This document shows positions 7,921 to 16,378 of a DNA stretch of 19,859 bases, in pieces. The first letter of the stretch is position 1, and each line of letters starts with the position of its first letter. The notes under the pieces were generated by a model, which saw only the letters and a program-made list of their open reading frames with translations, was not told the origin of the DNA and did not search any database. Where the stretch lies: the NCBI GenBank assembly GCA_002391185.1, contig DGRY01000197.1, positions 1 to 19,859 on the forward strand. The letters are read 5' to 3'. The translations under genes were made by a program, and so were the position numbers. Source of the stretch: Prevotella sp. UBA4376 (GTDB lineage Bacteria > Bacteroidota > Bacteroidia > Bacteroidales > Bacteroidaceae).

Positions 7921-7949
7921 TAGGGTAGTGGCTTCTCTAATCCGAGATT
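7900..7949 (-). terminator. Long imperfect hairpin between ricT and gldH (terminator or attenuator)
   Basis: Two 17-base arms (7900-7916 and 7933-7949) are inverted copies with two mismatches, around a 16-base loop. On the minus strand the hairpin starts just after ricT and is followed by TTTTAAAATT, a weak T-run. The gldH ATG (7918-7920) lies in the loop edge. It may end or attenuate transcription from the ricT side, or limit access to that ATG. Confidence 0.5.
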
Positions 7950-7956
7950 GATTATA

Positions 7957-9306
7957 TTATTGTTGTTTATCGTTTTTTACTTCAGGATTATGGTTGTTGT
8001 TGCGTTTGTTGTTTCTCCTGTTGTTGCGATACTGATTGCTGTTTGGCTGCCCTTGCTGATTGTTGTTAGGTTGCCCTTGCTGATTGTTGTTAGACTGCCC
8101 TTGATGATTGTTGTTAGGTTGGCCTTGCTGAGGTGTGCTTTCTACAGGTTGAACATTGTTGTTCTCTGTAGGTTGCTGACCGTTTTTGGACCCTTTGTTC
8201 TTGTTGCGGTTGTTCTTGTTCTTCTTTTTCTTGGCCTTATCAAAGCGGCTGATGTCGCCACCAGCAAGCAAATCCTTAGAACCTTCGATGCTTCTTGCTT
8301 TGTTGTCTTCAAGCAACGATAATGGTTTCTCACCCTTCTTGTTCATTTCAATTATTGCACGTGCTCTTTCGGCAGTAATCGTTTCAAGGTTTGCTGCAAG
8401 GTTCTTGTCGGTAGAATAAGTGCATAGTCCAGCAAGGATATCGGTTTTGAATAGGTAATATTCATTATCCATTGTTTGAAGTTGGATCTCCTTGCTTGGA
8501 AGCTTCTTGCTTGCTTCAATATAACCATCAACTTCATAGTTTAGGCAACATTTAAGCTTTGCACACATACCTGCGAGCTTTTGAGGGTTCAGCGAGATAT
8601 CTTGGAAACGTGCTGCATTGGTAGAAACGCTTGAAAAATTCTTCATCCATGTAGCACAGCAAAGTTCACGACCACAAGGACCTGTTCCGCCAATTCGTCC
8701 AGCTTCCTGACGAGCACCAATCTGCTTCATCTCTATACGAACATGGAATGCTGCTGCAAGGTCTTTGATAAGCTGTCGGAAATCGACGCGCTCATCGGCA
8801 ATATAATAGAATATAGCCTTGTTGCCATCGCCCTGAAATTCAACATCTCCAATCTTCATTTGGAGACCCAGACCTTTGGCTATCTGTCGGCTTTCAATCA
8901 TTGTCTTATGTTCGCGAGCCTTAGCCTCCTCGTATTTCTCCATGTCAACTGGCTTAGCAAGACGGTAAACACGTCGTATCTCATCTGGACCTTTAAGATT
9001 GGCTTTCTTTATCTGTAGCTTTACAAGTTGTCCGGTAAGTGTTACCACACCAATATCATGTCCAGGATTGGCTTCAACTGCAACGATGTCGCCTTTGTGC
9101 AGGTCGAGCCCGTTAACATTATGATAATATCCCTTTCGGGTGTTTTTGAACTGCACCTCAACGAGGTCGGTACTCTCTGCGTTGCCCGGTACATCGGCCA
9201 GCCAGTCGTAAGTGTTGAGTTGCTTGTCTTGTCTGCCGCACCCCTTACAACTCAAGCCTCTGTCGCAACCAGAGTGTATCTTGTAGTCCATATTTTTATA
9301 ATCCAT
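7957..9306 (-). CDS. ricT: RicT/YaaT-like PSP1-domain protein with Asn/Gln-rich repeat tail
   Basis: PSP1-domain protein of the RicT (YaaT) family. In Bacillus the RicA-RicF-RicT complex binds iron-sulfur clusters and tunes RNase Y processing; the Bacteroidota role is not known. Of 449 residues, about 46-330 are the conserved part: STDLVEVQFKNTRKGYY, DIVAVEANPGHDIG and FYYIADERVDFRQLIKDLA. Two cysteine clusters follow, CGRELCC (Cys211, 216, 217) and CAKLKCC (Cys248, 253, 254), as in RicT cluster-binding proteins, plus an N-terminal CDRGLSCKGCG. The rest is a low-complexity tail: Lys/Asn-rich, then four 8-residue QGQPNNNQ-type repeats (394-425), then Arg/Asn-rich. The start is ATG at 9306, or 15 bases in at a second ATG. 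It lies 5 bases after holB and belongs to that operon. Confidence 0.88.
   Translation of the reverse strand: MDYKNMDYKIHSGCDRGLSCKGCGRQDKQLNTYDWLADVPGNAESTDLVEVQFKNTRKGYYHNVNGLDLHKGDIVAVEANPGHDIGVVTLTGQLVKLQIKKANLKGPDEIRRVYRLAKPVDMEKYEEAKAREHKTMIESRQIAKGLGLQMKIGDVEFQGDGNKAIFYYIADERVDFRQLIKDLAAAFHVRIEMKQIGARQEAGRIGGTGPCGRELCCATWMKNFSSVSTNAARFQDISLNPQKLAGMCAKLKCCLNYEVDGYIEASKKLPSKEIQLQTMDNEYYLFKTDILAGLCTYSTDKNLAANLETITAERARAIIEMNKKGEKPLSLLEDNKARSIEGSKDLLAGGDISRFDKAKKKKNKNNRNKNKGSKNGQQPTENNNVQPVESTPQQGQPNNNHQGQSNNNQQGQPNNNQQGQPNSNQYRNNRRNNKRNNNHNPEVKNDKQQ
8032..8127 (-). repeat. Four tandem 24-base repeats in the ricT tail
   Basis: Four in-frame 24-base copies encode QGQPNNNH, QGQSNNNQ, QGQPNNNQ and QGQPNSNQ. 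Copies are near identical at the DNA level, so slippage could change copy number without breaking the frame. Confidence 0.9.
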
Positions 9307-9311
9307 ATATC

Positions 9312-10442
9312 TTATTTTCTAATTAATAATACAATCATTTTAAGTGCCATATCAAAGAATACTACTTTGGCGTTGGCATTCTGGCCTATATCACGAAAAC
9401 AACGTTCCAATAGCTCGTTAATTTCTATAACGTTAGCTTCGTTTATAAAGCGTGCAAAATTCTTGGTGAATTGTTCTTCTTCAAGTGTCATGTAACACAA
9501 CTCTGGTTTGTGGAAGTTATACATGAAACTTTCCCTTACCATTGTCATGAAATATTGTAGCATGCGACGCTGTTTCTCGCGGCCATAGCCAGCTGTCACT
9601 TCAGACCATTTTTTCAACTCTTTGACGTTGCGCATATAGGTTAATCGCATAAACATCACAAACATATCAAAGAATTGTCGGTTATCGTTGTTTGCATCAA
9701 GATTTTCAAGTGCACGATTCCAGTTGCCGTTTGCAATGTGTGTGATGCGCTTGGCTATATCCTCGTCAAGTCCACGACGTGTTTTAAGTGCTTGTTTCAA
9801 CGATTCATCGTCTATGCGTCGAATATCAAAGCGCTGTACACGGCTACGTATGGTTTCCAAGAGTTTCTCGGGTTGTTCGCACACCATAATGAATAGTGTT
9901 TTGTATGGTGGTTCTTCAAGCAGCTTGAGCAGTTTGTTGGCACATTCGCCATTCATTCGCTCTGGCAACCAGATAATGCTTACTTTGTAGCCCCCCTGTG
10001 ATGATTTCAAACTCAGCTTGTGTATCAGGTCATCGCTTTCACCAGCACCTATAAGTGCCTGCTGGTTGGCTGCGTTCATGGCTGCAAGCCAATGGTCCAT
10101 AGTGAAATACGCGTCTTTCTTCAGCATCTCGCGCCATTCTTTAGAGAAATCGTCGCTAATCATCTTGTGTTCGCTTGACGTTCCTGCAGGACGAATAACA
10201 GGGTAACTGAAGTGAAGATCGGGGTGTTCGTAGTTGGAAAGCATGACATTGGCTTGACGTAAACGTAGTTCGTCGTCAATGTCATGAGTGAGTATATATG
10301 AGGCAAAGGCAATGGCTATAGCCATCTTGCCGCAGCCCTGTGGCCCACACAGCATCATGGCATGAGGCACTCGCTTGGTATCGGCAAGTTCCTTTAGTCG
10401 GCTTATAGCCTCTTTTTGTCCTATTACTTCGTTGAAATCCAT
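9312..10442 (-). CDS. holB: DNA polymerase III delta-prime subunit (clamp loader)
   Basis: Delta-prime is a fixed subunit of the clamp loader that places the beta clamp on DNA. The 376-residue protein opens MDFNEVIGQKEAISRLKEL, with the P-loop-like GPQGCGKM at about 33-40, where the usual Ser/Thr after Lys is Met. It also has HPDLHFSYPV, NKLLKLLEEPPYKTLFIMV (the SRC-adjacent helix region) and TIRSRVQRFDIRRI with the SRC-type motif read as SRV. The four-cysteine zinc module normally found between the P-loop and HPDLHF is missing: this region reads DDELRLRQANVML with no Cys. Delta-prime does not need ATP hydrolysis, so the altered P-loop is not alarming. It starts 6 bases after metF and ends 5 bases before ricT, an operon position typical of Bacteroidales. 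Confidence 0.9.
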   Translation of the reverse strand: MDFNEVIGQKEAISRLKELADTKRVPHAMMLCGPQGCGKMAIAIAFASYILTHDIDDELRLRQANVMLSNYEHPDLHFSYPVIRPAGTSSEHKMISDDFSKEWREMLKKDAYFTMDHWLAAMNAANQQALIGAGESDDLIHKLSLKSSQGGYKVSIIWLPERMNGECANKLLKLLEEPPYKTLFIMVCEQPEKLLETIRSRVQRFDIRRIDDESLKQALKTRRGLDEDIAKRITHIANGNWNRALENLDANNDNRQFFDMFVMFMRLTYMRNVKELKKWSEVTAGYGREKQRRMLQYFMTMVRESFMYNFHKPELCYMTLEEEQFTKNFARFINEANVIEINELLERCFRDIGQNANAKVVFFDMALKMIVLLIRK

Positions 10443-10448
10443 TATTAG

Positions 10449-11405
10449 TTATAATATATTTTTCATAACTTCTACAACGCTGTCAACAGCTGACACGGTG
10501 AAGAAATGAACATTGTTGATGCCGTGTGCATAGAGGTCTTTTACCTGTTGTGTTGTCCATTCAATGCCAAGTTGTTTTGCATCTTCATCTGTTTTGCATT
10601 TCATTGCTTCGTCGGCAAGTTCCTTTGGAAAATCGCAATGGAATGTTTTTGGAACAACTGTTAGCTGACTTAGCTTGGCAAATGGCTTTATTGCAGGGAT
10701 TATAGGAATGTTAACACCTTGACGGCGACATTCTTCTACGAAAGCATAATACTTTTCGTTGTCATAAAAAAGTTGTGTTACTGCATATTGTGCTCCAAGA
10801 TCTTGTTTTTGCTTTAGATAGCGTATGTCAATATCTAAGTTTGGTGCTTCTTCATGTTTCTCGGGATAGCAAGCTACGCCGAAATCAAATGGCTTTCCTG
10901 GATTTTTTATTGGACTACCATCCATGAAAAAGCCTTTGTTAAATTGGTTGATTTGTTCTATCAGTTCTGTGGCGTGGCTGTAGCCGTTAGGGGCTGGCGT
11001 GAATTTTTTATCCTCGTGTGCTTTGTCGCCTCGTAGAACAAGAAGATTCTCTATGCCTAAGAACTGTAGATCAAGAAGTTCGTATTCAATATCACTACGT
11101 GATGCCCCAGCACAAATAATGTGAGGCATCACGGGTATGTTGTATTTGTATTGAATGGCGGCAGCAATGGCTACTGTTCCTGGCCGACGATGAATGCGTG
11201 TGCGTTCCAGTAATCCGTCATGATGCTCTTTATATACATATTCGCTTGAATGGTTGGTGATGTTTATAAAGAGTGGTTTAAACTCTTTCAGTTTGTCTAT
11301 GGTGTTGAACAAACTTCCCGTACCGTTGCCTTTTAATGGAGGCAACACTTCAAAGGAGAAGTTTTTCTTACACTTTTGGCTATTGATGAGTTCTATGGTA
11401 GTCAT
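10449..11405 (-). CDS. metF: 5,10-methylenetetrahydrofolate reductase
   Basis: MetF is a flavoprotein that reduces 5,10-methylene-THF to 5-methyl-THF with NAD(P)H, feeding methionine synthesis. The 318-residue protein is a single TIM barrel as in bacterial MetF. It has FSFEVLPP with the catalytic Glu19, FINITNHSS, PHIICAGASRSDIEYEL, NLLVLRGD, FDFGVACYPEKH, AQYAVTQLFYDN and PIIPAIKPF, which form the FAD and folate sites. The ATG at 11405 is the only sensible start, and a strong Bacteroidota promoter lies about 30 bases upstream. It heads the group metF-holB-ricT-gldH, with gaps of 6, 5 and 36 bases. No riboswitch-like leader fits in the short upstream space. Confidence 0.95.
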   Translation of the reverse strand: MTTIELINSQKCKKNFSFEVLPPLKGNGTGSLFNTIDKLKEFKPLFINITNHSSEYVYKEHHDGLLERTRIHRRPGTVAIAAAIQYKYNIPVMPHIICAGASRSDIEYELLDLQFLGIENLLVLRGDKAHEDKKFTPAPNGYSHATELIEQINQFNKGFFMDGSPIKNPGKPFDFGVACYPEKHEEAPNLDIDIRYLKQKQDLGAQYAVTQLFYDNEKYYAFVEECRRQGVNIPIIPAIKPFAKLSQLTVVPKTFHCDFPKELADEAMKCKTDEDAKQLGIEWTTQQVKDLYAHGINNVHFFTVSAVDSVVEVMKNIL

Positions 11406-11433
11406 GATGTCGCTAAATTATGTAAAATATGGA

Positions 11434-11465
11434 CAAAGGTACAAAAAACGACATGAATATCAAAA
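11434..11465 (-). promoter_or_regulatory. Bacteroidota-type promoter of the metF operon
   Basis: On the minus strand TTTTG (-33 box, 11461-11465) is followed after 19 bases by TACCTTTG (-7 box, 11434-11441), matching the Bacteroidota consensus TTTG-N19-TAnnTTTG. The -7 box ends 28 bases before the metF ATG. The promoter fits in the 72 bases between metF and the chitinase stop. Confidence 0.75.
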
Positions 11466-11477
11466 TAATTGAGCGTT

Positions 11478-13022
11478 TTATTCGTGTAGCGCCCATGAGA
11501 TAGCGTTTGAAGCTATATTTGATACTGCCATTGAATTTGCTTGTTTGCCAAGGGGGGCTGTATAGAGCCATGCTGAACGGCTATGGCTTTGTGCAGCCCA
11601 TACTGCTGGCTGATATTGCTGCCCAACCTTCACGAGGTTGCCTTTTATGGGTGCAGCAAACAGACTGTCTTCTATGTTCTTGCGCCATGTGTTCTTGCTG
11701 TCTTTGGTAAGTGGTGTTTCCTGCACGCTAAGGTAGCTTGCTTCGGCTTCAGCCACAAGATTGTGTAACTGTTCCTGGCTTGCTTTGTTCCATGTTGTTT
11801 CGTCGCTAAGCAGGTTGATGACAAGGTGATAGCGTTTTAGTTCCTTTGTTGCAAGTTCGTTTACTGTAGTGATGTTTAAATCAAAGTTTTTTACTCTTGA
11901 TTCGTATGCAAGCCAATCCATATAAAGCTTGTTGTTTTCTGCCTGTGGATTATCGGCGATGACAAGTACACGTTTCTTTGGGGGTGATGCTTTATGGTTT
12001 TTCATTAGACTTAGATAGATGGTGTGCATACCGTCTTTTTGAGTGTTGTCTTCATTGCATTCCCAGTACATGCCGCCGAGGAGTCCTTTGTCAATAATAT
12101 ATTGGCATTTATCGGCAAGTGCCTGTGGATCGTCGTAGCCCCATACCAGTTTTCCTGTTTTATCGGTAAGATAAGGTACCTTTCCTATGTTGTCGCGTTG
12201 TATTTGGTACATATCGCCATGATAACCTGTTTTTACGAATTTGTCAAGAATCTTATTGTTGTGGTCACCACGTCCGTAAAGAGGCATTCCAAGTGTGAGC
12301 TTGTTTGCTGGTACGCCATTGCGGATATGAGCTTCTACTGCTTCGGAAACAGTAATACGTCCTGATAGAGGAGAACGGAATAGGGTGGTGTGATGTTTTG
12401 GTGGATTGGCAACATCGTAAGCCATGATATTTACAAAGTCGATGTATTTGTTGCAATCATGGAAATTGATGTATAATCCATCGGCAATAGTTGCGCATGT
12501 AAGAAGTTTTTTCTTACCAATCTGTTTGCGGATGTCGCGCATGAGCAAGGTGAAGTTGTTGGTGTCGTCAGGCGAAGATGATATGCCAGCTTCGCTACTT
12601 GTGGGGTATTCCCAGTCTATGTCGATACCGTCAATTCCATATTGTGCTACAATTCGCTTGCAGTCTTTTGCAAAGTTCATTCTAAGTTTTGCATCGGCAG
12701 CCATTTCGGAAAAGTTGCCGCTTGTCCATCCTCCAATTGAAAGTAGCACTTTGAGTTTTGGATTCTGCTTCTTCAGGTTTACCACTTTGCGGAATATTTC
12801 CTCGCGTTGTATATCTACGCCATTGAATGTTTTGTTTACATGACCGAATGCAAAGTTGATATGAGTCATTAATGTTGGGTCTGGCACTTCATCGCTGCTC
12901 CATCCTGCAACATAGGCCACTACGATTTTTTCCTGTGGCTTGGTTGTTTTCTTTGCCATCATGATGTTACAAACCATCAGCATCAATGTTGCTGACAATA
13001 CTTTAGTTAGAAATTTCTTCAT
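11478..13022 (-). CDS. Secreted glycoside hydrolase family 18 (chitinase-like) with extra C-terminal domain
   Basis: GH18 enzyme of 514 residues, exported by a Sec signal peptide (residues 1 to about 23, KKFLTKVLSATLMLMVCNIMMA). It probably cleaves beta-1,4-GlcNAc links in chitin, peptidoglycan or host N-glycans. GH18 signatures are complete: LLSIGGW (94-99), catalytic DGIDIDWEYP (131-140) with Glu138 as acid, INIMAYD-like VNIMAYD (197-203) and GGMYWE (316-321) at the end of the barrel. After the barrel (about 345) comes a region of about 165 residues without a family I recognise. It starts RVLVIADNP, like a Rossmann-type strand, and has YHLVINLLSDE. It starts 16 bases after the HAD gene and may be cotranscribed with clpB and HAD. 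Substrate is not decided by sequence. Confidence 0.88.
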   Translation of the reverse strand: MKKFLTKVLSATLMLMVCNIMMAKKTTKPQEKIVVAYVAGWSSDEVPDPTLMTHINFAFGHVNKTFNGVDIQREEIFRKVVNLKKQNPKLKVLLSIGGWTSGNFSEMAADAKLRMNFAKDCKRIVAQYGIDGIDIDWEYPTSSEAGISSSPDDTNNFTLLMRDIRKQIGKKKLLTCATIADGLYINFHDCNKYIDFVNIMAYDVANPPKHHTTLFRSPLSGRITVSEAVEAHIRNGVPANKLTLGMPLYGRGDHNNKILDKFVKTGYHGDMYQIQRDNIGKVPYLTDKTGKLVWGYDDPQALADKCQYIIDKGLLGGMYWECNEDNTQKDGMHTIYLSLMKNHKASPPKKRVLVIADNPQAENNKLYMDWLAYESRVKNFDLNITTVNELATKELKRYHLVINLLSDETTWNKASQEQLHNLVAEAEASYLSVQETPLTKDSKNTWRKNIEDSLFAAPIKGNLVKVGQQYQPAVWAAQSHSRSAWLYTAPLGKQANSMAVSNIASNAISWALHE

Positions 13023-13038
13023 AATAGTAATAGTTGTT

Positions 13039-13746
13039 TTATTCAGGTTGTAAAATATTTATTAGTTCGCTAATGTTGTTTATGGTTACTAAATGCTCGT
13101 GTGAATAGGCTTTCATAGCTTCGTGTTTCCATTCTACTTTGAATGGGATGTGTGCGGCGTATCCTCCGAGTTTTAGTACTGGTTCTATATCAGAACGAAA
13201 GGAGTTGCCCACCATGAGCAGCTCCTTGATGTTTATGCCGTTGTTGTGGCATAACTTTGTATATTCTTCAGATGTTTTATCTGAAACAATAACTACATCG
13301 TCAAAATATTTGGCGAGCCCCGAACGATTGAGCTTGTTTTGTTGGTCAAGCAGTTCGCCTTTAGTGAACAGGACAAGCTTGTATAGCTTGCTATCAGCAA
13401 GCTGTTGTAGAGTGAATGTTACTCCAGGAAGTGGAGTGGCTTTCAGTTTAAGCAGACTTTTTCCAAGTTGAACAATTCTGTCTATGAATCCTGCTTTGAT
13501 TTCTCCGTGTGAGAAACTGATTGCATTCTCAACAAGTGATATGGTGAAAGCTTTGCATCCGTATCCTAAGAGTGGCATATTGTCGGATTCGGTAGAGAAA
13601 AGAGCTGCTGATACTTCATTGGGCATTCCCCAAGGTTCGAGTAGAGCAGCATACTCTTTTTCCACTTCTTCGAAATGCGACTGGCAATCCCACAAGGTGT
13701 CGTCGGCATCAAAGGCAATTACCTTAATATTCTTTATCTTGTTCAT
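13039..13746 (-). CDS. HAD-superfamily hydrolase (phosphatase)
   Basis: Soluble HAD phosphatase of about 235 residues. Motif I is FDADDTLW with Asp nucleophile and acid; motif II is in VLFTKGE; the motif III lysine is in VSDKTSEEY; motif IV is VGNSFRSDIEP. A cap domain lies between motifs I and II. The substrate is unknown; the YjjG-like layout suggests a small phosphorylated metabolite such as a nucleotide. I chose ATG at 13746 because HAD proteins start a few residues before motif I. An in-frame ATG at 13782 would add 12 hydrophobic residues. A TATCTTTG box (minus strand, 13752-13759) lies just before the chosen start, so a nearly leaderless transcript is possible. It lies between clpB and the chitinase on the same strand. 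Confidence 0.85.
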   Translation of the reverse strand: MNKIKNIKVIAFDADDTLWDCQSHFEEVEKEYAALLEPWGMPNEVSAALFSTESDNMPLLGYGCKAFTISLVENAISFSHGEIKAGFIDRIVQLGKSLLKLKATPLPGVTFTLQQLADSKLYKLVLFTKGELLDQQNKLNRSGLAKYFDDVVIVSDKTSEEYTKLCHNNGINIKELLMVGNSFRSDIEPVLKLGGYAAHIPFKVEWKHEAMKAYSHEHLVTINNISELINILQPE

Positions 13747-13751
13747 GTTTG

Positions 13752-13759
13752 CAAAGATA
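13752..13759 (-). promoter_or_regulatory. Candidate -7 box just upstream of the HAD gene
   Basis: The minus strand reads TATCTTTG, a full match to the Bacteroidota -7 consensus TAnnTTTG, ending 5 bases before the proposed ATG at 13746. No good TTTG -33 element is found 19 bases upstream, so this is only a half match. It would give the HAD and chitinase genes a promoter independent of clpB. Confidence 0.35.
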
Positions 13760-13791
13760 ATGAATATTTTTGGTAATTCCATATTTGATGA

Positions 13792-16299
13792 TTAGTTCCT
13801 GAACAAAAGTTCATCGCCAAAGCAATCTATTATGATTGCTTTCTCGCGTGTTACTTTTCCTGAAAGCAATTGTTTGCTCAGGTCGTTGAGCACATAGTCT
13901 TGAATAGCTCGCTTTACGGGGCGTGCGCCATATTGTGGGTCGTAGCCTTTGTTGGCAAGGAAGTTTATTGCTTCTTGTGTCCATTGTAGGTCGAATCCTT
14001 GTGGTTCGAGCATTTTCTTTACGCGGTTCATCTGCAATTCTACAACTTTTGCAATTTGCTCTTTGTCGAGTGGCTTGAATGTGATAATGTCGTCAATACG
14101 ATTGAGGAACTCTGGACGCATAATAGCTCGCAGTTGGTCGTGTGTGGCATTTGATGTCATTATTATAATGGTGTTCTTGAAGTTCACCACACGTCCCTTG
14201 TTGTCGGTGAGTCGCCCATCGTCGAGCACTTGTAACAGAGTGTTGAAAACATCAGGATGTGCTTTTTCTATTTCGTCGAATAGCACTACGCTATATGGTT
14301 TTCTGCGTACTGCTTCGGTGAGTTGTCCGCCCTCGTCGTATCCCACGTATCCTGGAGGTGCTCCAATGAGACGTGTGACGCTGAATTTTTCTTGATACTC
14401 GCTCATGTCAATTCGAGTAATCATGTTTTCGTCGTCAAATAGATAGTCGGCTAAGGTTTTGGCTAACTCTGTTTTGCCTACACCCGTTGTACCGAGGAAG
14501 ATGAAACTTGCTATTGGGCGCTTCGGGTCTTGTAAACCGGCACGACTGCGTCTTACGGCATCGCTTACGGCTGTTATAGCTTCTTCCTGCCCAATTACCC
14601 TTCTGTGCAGTTCATCTTCAAGATGCAACAGTTTTTCGCGCTCGCTTTGCATCATCTTTGAAACAGGGATACCAGTCCAGCGGCTTACCACGTCGGCAAT
14701 GTCGTCGGCAGTTACTTCTTCGCGCACCATAGCTTCGGCACCTTGAGTGTTTTTAAGCTGTTGCTGAATATTCTTGATGTCGTCTTCAAGCATTTTCAGC
14801 TTAGAATAGCGTATCTCGGCTACTCGCTCGTAGTTGCCTTCGCGCTCAGCACGTTCTGCCTCATATTTCAAGTTTTCTATTTCTTGTTTGTCTTGCTGAA
14901 TTTTGTTCACAAGGGCCTTTTCGCCTTCCCATTTTGCACGGTAGTCTTTTGCCTTGTCTTTGAGTTCGGCAATTTCTTTTTCGAGCTGGGCAATCTTGTC
15001 CTGATCGTTTTCGCGCTTGATAGCTTCGTGTTCAATTTCAAGTTGTTTCAACTTGCGTTCAATCTCGTCAAGTTCTTCTGGAACAGAGTCGCGCTCCATT
15101 CTTAGTTTGGCTGCCGCCTCGTCCATAAGGTCAATGGCTTTGTCGGGCAGGAATCTGTCGGAGATATATCTTTGAGAAAGCTGTACTGCTGCTATGCAGG
15201 CATCGTCCTGAATACGCACTTTATGGTGGTTTTCGTAGCGTTCTTTTAGTCCACGAAGAATTGAGATAGCGTCAAGCTCATCAGGTTCGTTTACCATAAC
15301 GGTTTGGAATCTGCGTTCCAAAGCCTTGTCTTTCTCGAAATATTTTTGATACTCGTTTAATGTAGTTGCACCAATGGCGCGCAACTCGCCACGTGCTAAG
15401 GCAGGCTTAAGGATGTTGGCTGCATCCATGGCTCCTTCTCCACCACCTGCTCCAACAAGAGTGTGAATCTCATCAATGAAGAGGATGATGTTGCCGTCGG
15501 CATGTGTAACCTCTTTTATAACACTCTTTAATCGTTCTTCAAACTCGCCCTTGTATTTAGCACCAGCAACAAGAGCACCCATGTCGAGCGAATAAAGTTG
15601 CTTATCTTTCAAATTTTCAGGCACGTCGCCACGCACAATTCTCTGTGCAAGACCTTCTACAATGGCTGTCTTACCTGTACCTGGTTCACCAATAAGAATT
15701 GGGTTATTCTTTGTTCTGCGTGACAGAATTTGTAGCACACGGCGTATTTCCTCGTCTCTGCCAATTACAGGGTCGAGTTTACCTGCACGCGCGTCTTGCA
15801 CAAGGTTCTTGGCATATTTGTCGAGAGCTTGATAGTTTTCGTCGCCACTCTGACTTTGTACCTTGCTTCCCTGACGCAGTTCCATGATGGCTTTTCGAGT
15901 TTCGCTTTCGGTCATTCCTGCATCTTTAAGAATGCGTGAAGCTGATGAGTTTGTTGTTAGTAGAGCTAACAAAAGGGGTTCTATGCTCACAAACTCGTCA
16001 CCCATTTTCTGCGAAATGTCCTGAGCGCGTAGCAACACATTATTTGTGTCGTTGCTAATGTATGGTTGTCCGCCTTGCACGCGTGGTAGATGCTGTATCT
16101 CTTGTTTGAGTGCAGCTTCCACGGCAACCGAGTTAACTCCAAGTTTTTGAAATATGTAATTGGCCACATCCTTACCTTTTTCAAGAATGCCCGCCAACAG
16201 GTGTACAGGCTCAATAGTTTGCTGTCCTGCATGCTGTGCAGTATTTATAGCTTCCTGAACAGCTTCCTGTGCTTTGATTGTGAATTTGTCGAATGTCAT
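13792..16299 (-). CDS. clpB: ClpB disaggregase, AAA+ chaperone
   Basis: ClpB is a hexameric cytoplasmic AAA+ machine that rescues aggregated proteins together with DnaK. The 835-residue protein has all domains in order. The N-domain (1-145) is followed by AAA1 with Walker A GEPGTGKT (204-211), Walker B FIDEIHT (Asp276, Glu277), pore loop AKYKGEF (Tyr249) and Arg fingers 329-330. The coiled-coil M-domain spans about 405-525. AAA2 has Walker A GTTGVGKT (603-610), Walker B LFDEIEKA (Asp675, Glu676) and pore loop GYVGYDEGG. After sensor 1 (IIIMTSN) the chain reads [19 protein letters not shown]. That is about 25 residues shorter than the usual loop here, and explains a length below the normal 860 or so. 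AGGAG lies at good spacing before the ATG. The next gene follows closely and rpsO is divergent. Confidence 0.96.
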   Translation of the reverse strand: MTFDKFTIKAQEAVQEAINTAQHAGQQTIEPVHLLAGILEKGKDVANYIFQKLGVNSVAVEAALKQEIQHLPRVQGGQPYISNDTNNVLLRAQDISQKMGDEFVSIEPLLLALLTTNSSASRILKDAGMTESETRKAIMELRQGSKVQSQSGDENYQALDKYAKNLVQDARAGKLDPVIGRDEEIRRVLQILSRRTKNNPILIGEPGTGKTAIVEGLAQRIVRGDVPENLKDKQLYSLDMGALVAGAKYKGEFEERLKSVIKEVTHADGNIILFIDEIHTLVGAGGGEGAMDAANILKPALARGELRAIGATTLNEYQKYFEKDKALERRFQTVMVNEPDELDAISILRGLKERYENHHKVRIQDDACIAAVQLSQRYISDRFLPDKAIDLMDEAAAKLRMERDSVPEELDEIERKLKQLEIEHEAIKRENDQDKIAQLEKEIAELKDKAKDYRAKWEGEKALVNKIQQDKQEIENLKYEAERAEREGNYERVAEIRYSKLKMLEDDIKNIQQQLKNTQGAEAMVREEVTADDIADVVSRWTGIPVSKMMQSEREKLLHLEDELHRRVIGQEEAITAVSDAVRRSRAGLQDPKRPIASFIFLGTTGVGKTELAKTLADYLFDDENMITRIDMSEYQEKFSVTRLIGAPPGYVGYDEGGQLTEAVRRKPYSVVLFDEIEKAHPDVFNTLLQVLDDGRLTDNKGRVVNFKNTIIIMTSNATHDQLRAIMRPEFLNRIDDIITFKPLDKEQIAKVVELQMNRVKKMLEPQGFDLQWTQEAINFLANKGYDPQYGARPVKRAIQDYVLNDLSKQLLSGKVTREKAIIIDCFGDELLFRN

Positions 16300-16305
16300 A
16301 TTCTT

Positions 16306-16311
16306 CTCCTT
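16306..16311 (-). promoter_or_regulatory. Strong ribosome binding site of clpB
   Basis: On the minus strand AAAGGAG lies about 6 bases before the clpB ATG at 16299. Canonical Shine-Dalgarno sites are uncommon in Bacteroidota and few neighbours in this segment have one, so it confirms the start and may reflect high heat-shock expression. Confidence 0.6.
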
Positions 16312-16378
16312 TCAGTTTAGTTGATTATTAATGTTTCTACAACTTGATGAGCAAAGTGTGTACCTATTCACTTTTTGC

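Noticed and set aside
8032..8127. Regular 24-base repeats as a CRISPR array
   Set aside because: Repeats are contiguous without unique spacers, in frame, and encode a protein tail.
10449..11477. S-adenosylmethionine riboswitch ahead of metF
   Set aside because: The promoter -7 box lies only 28 bases from the ATG, so there is no room for such a leader.
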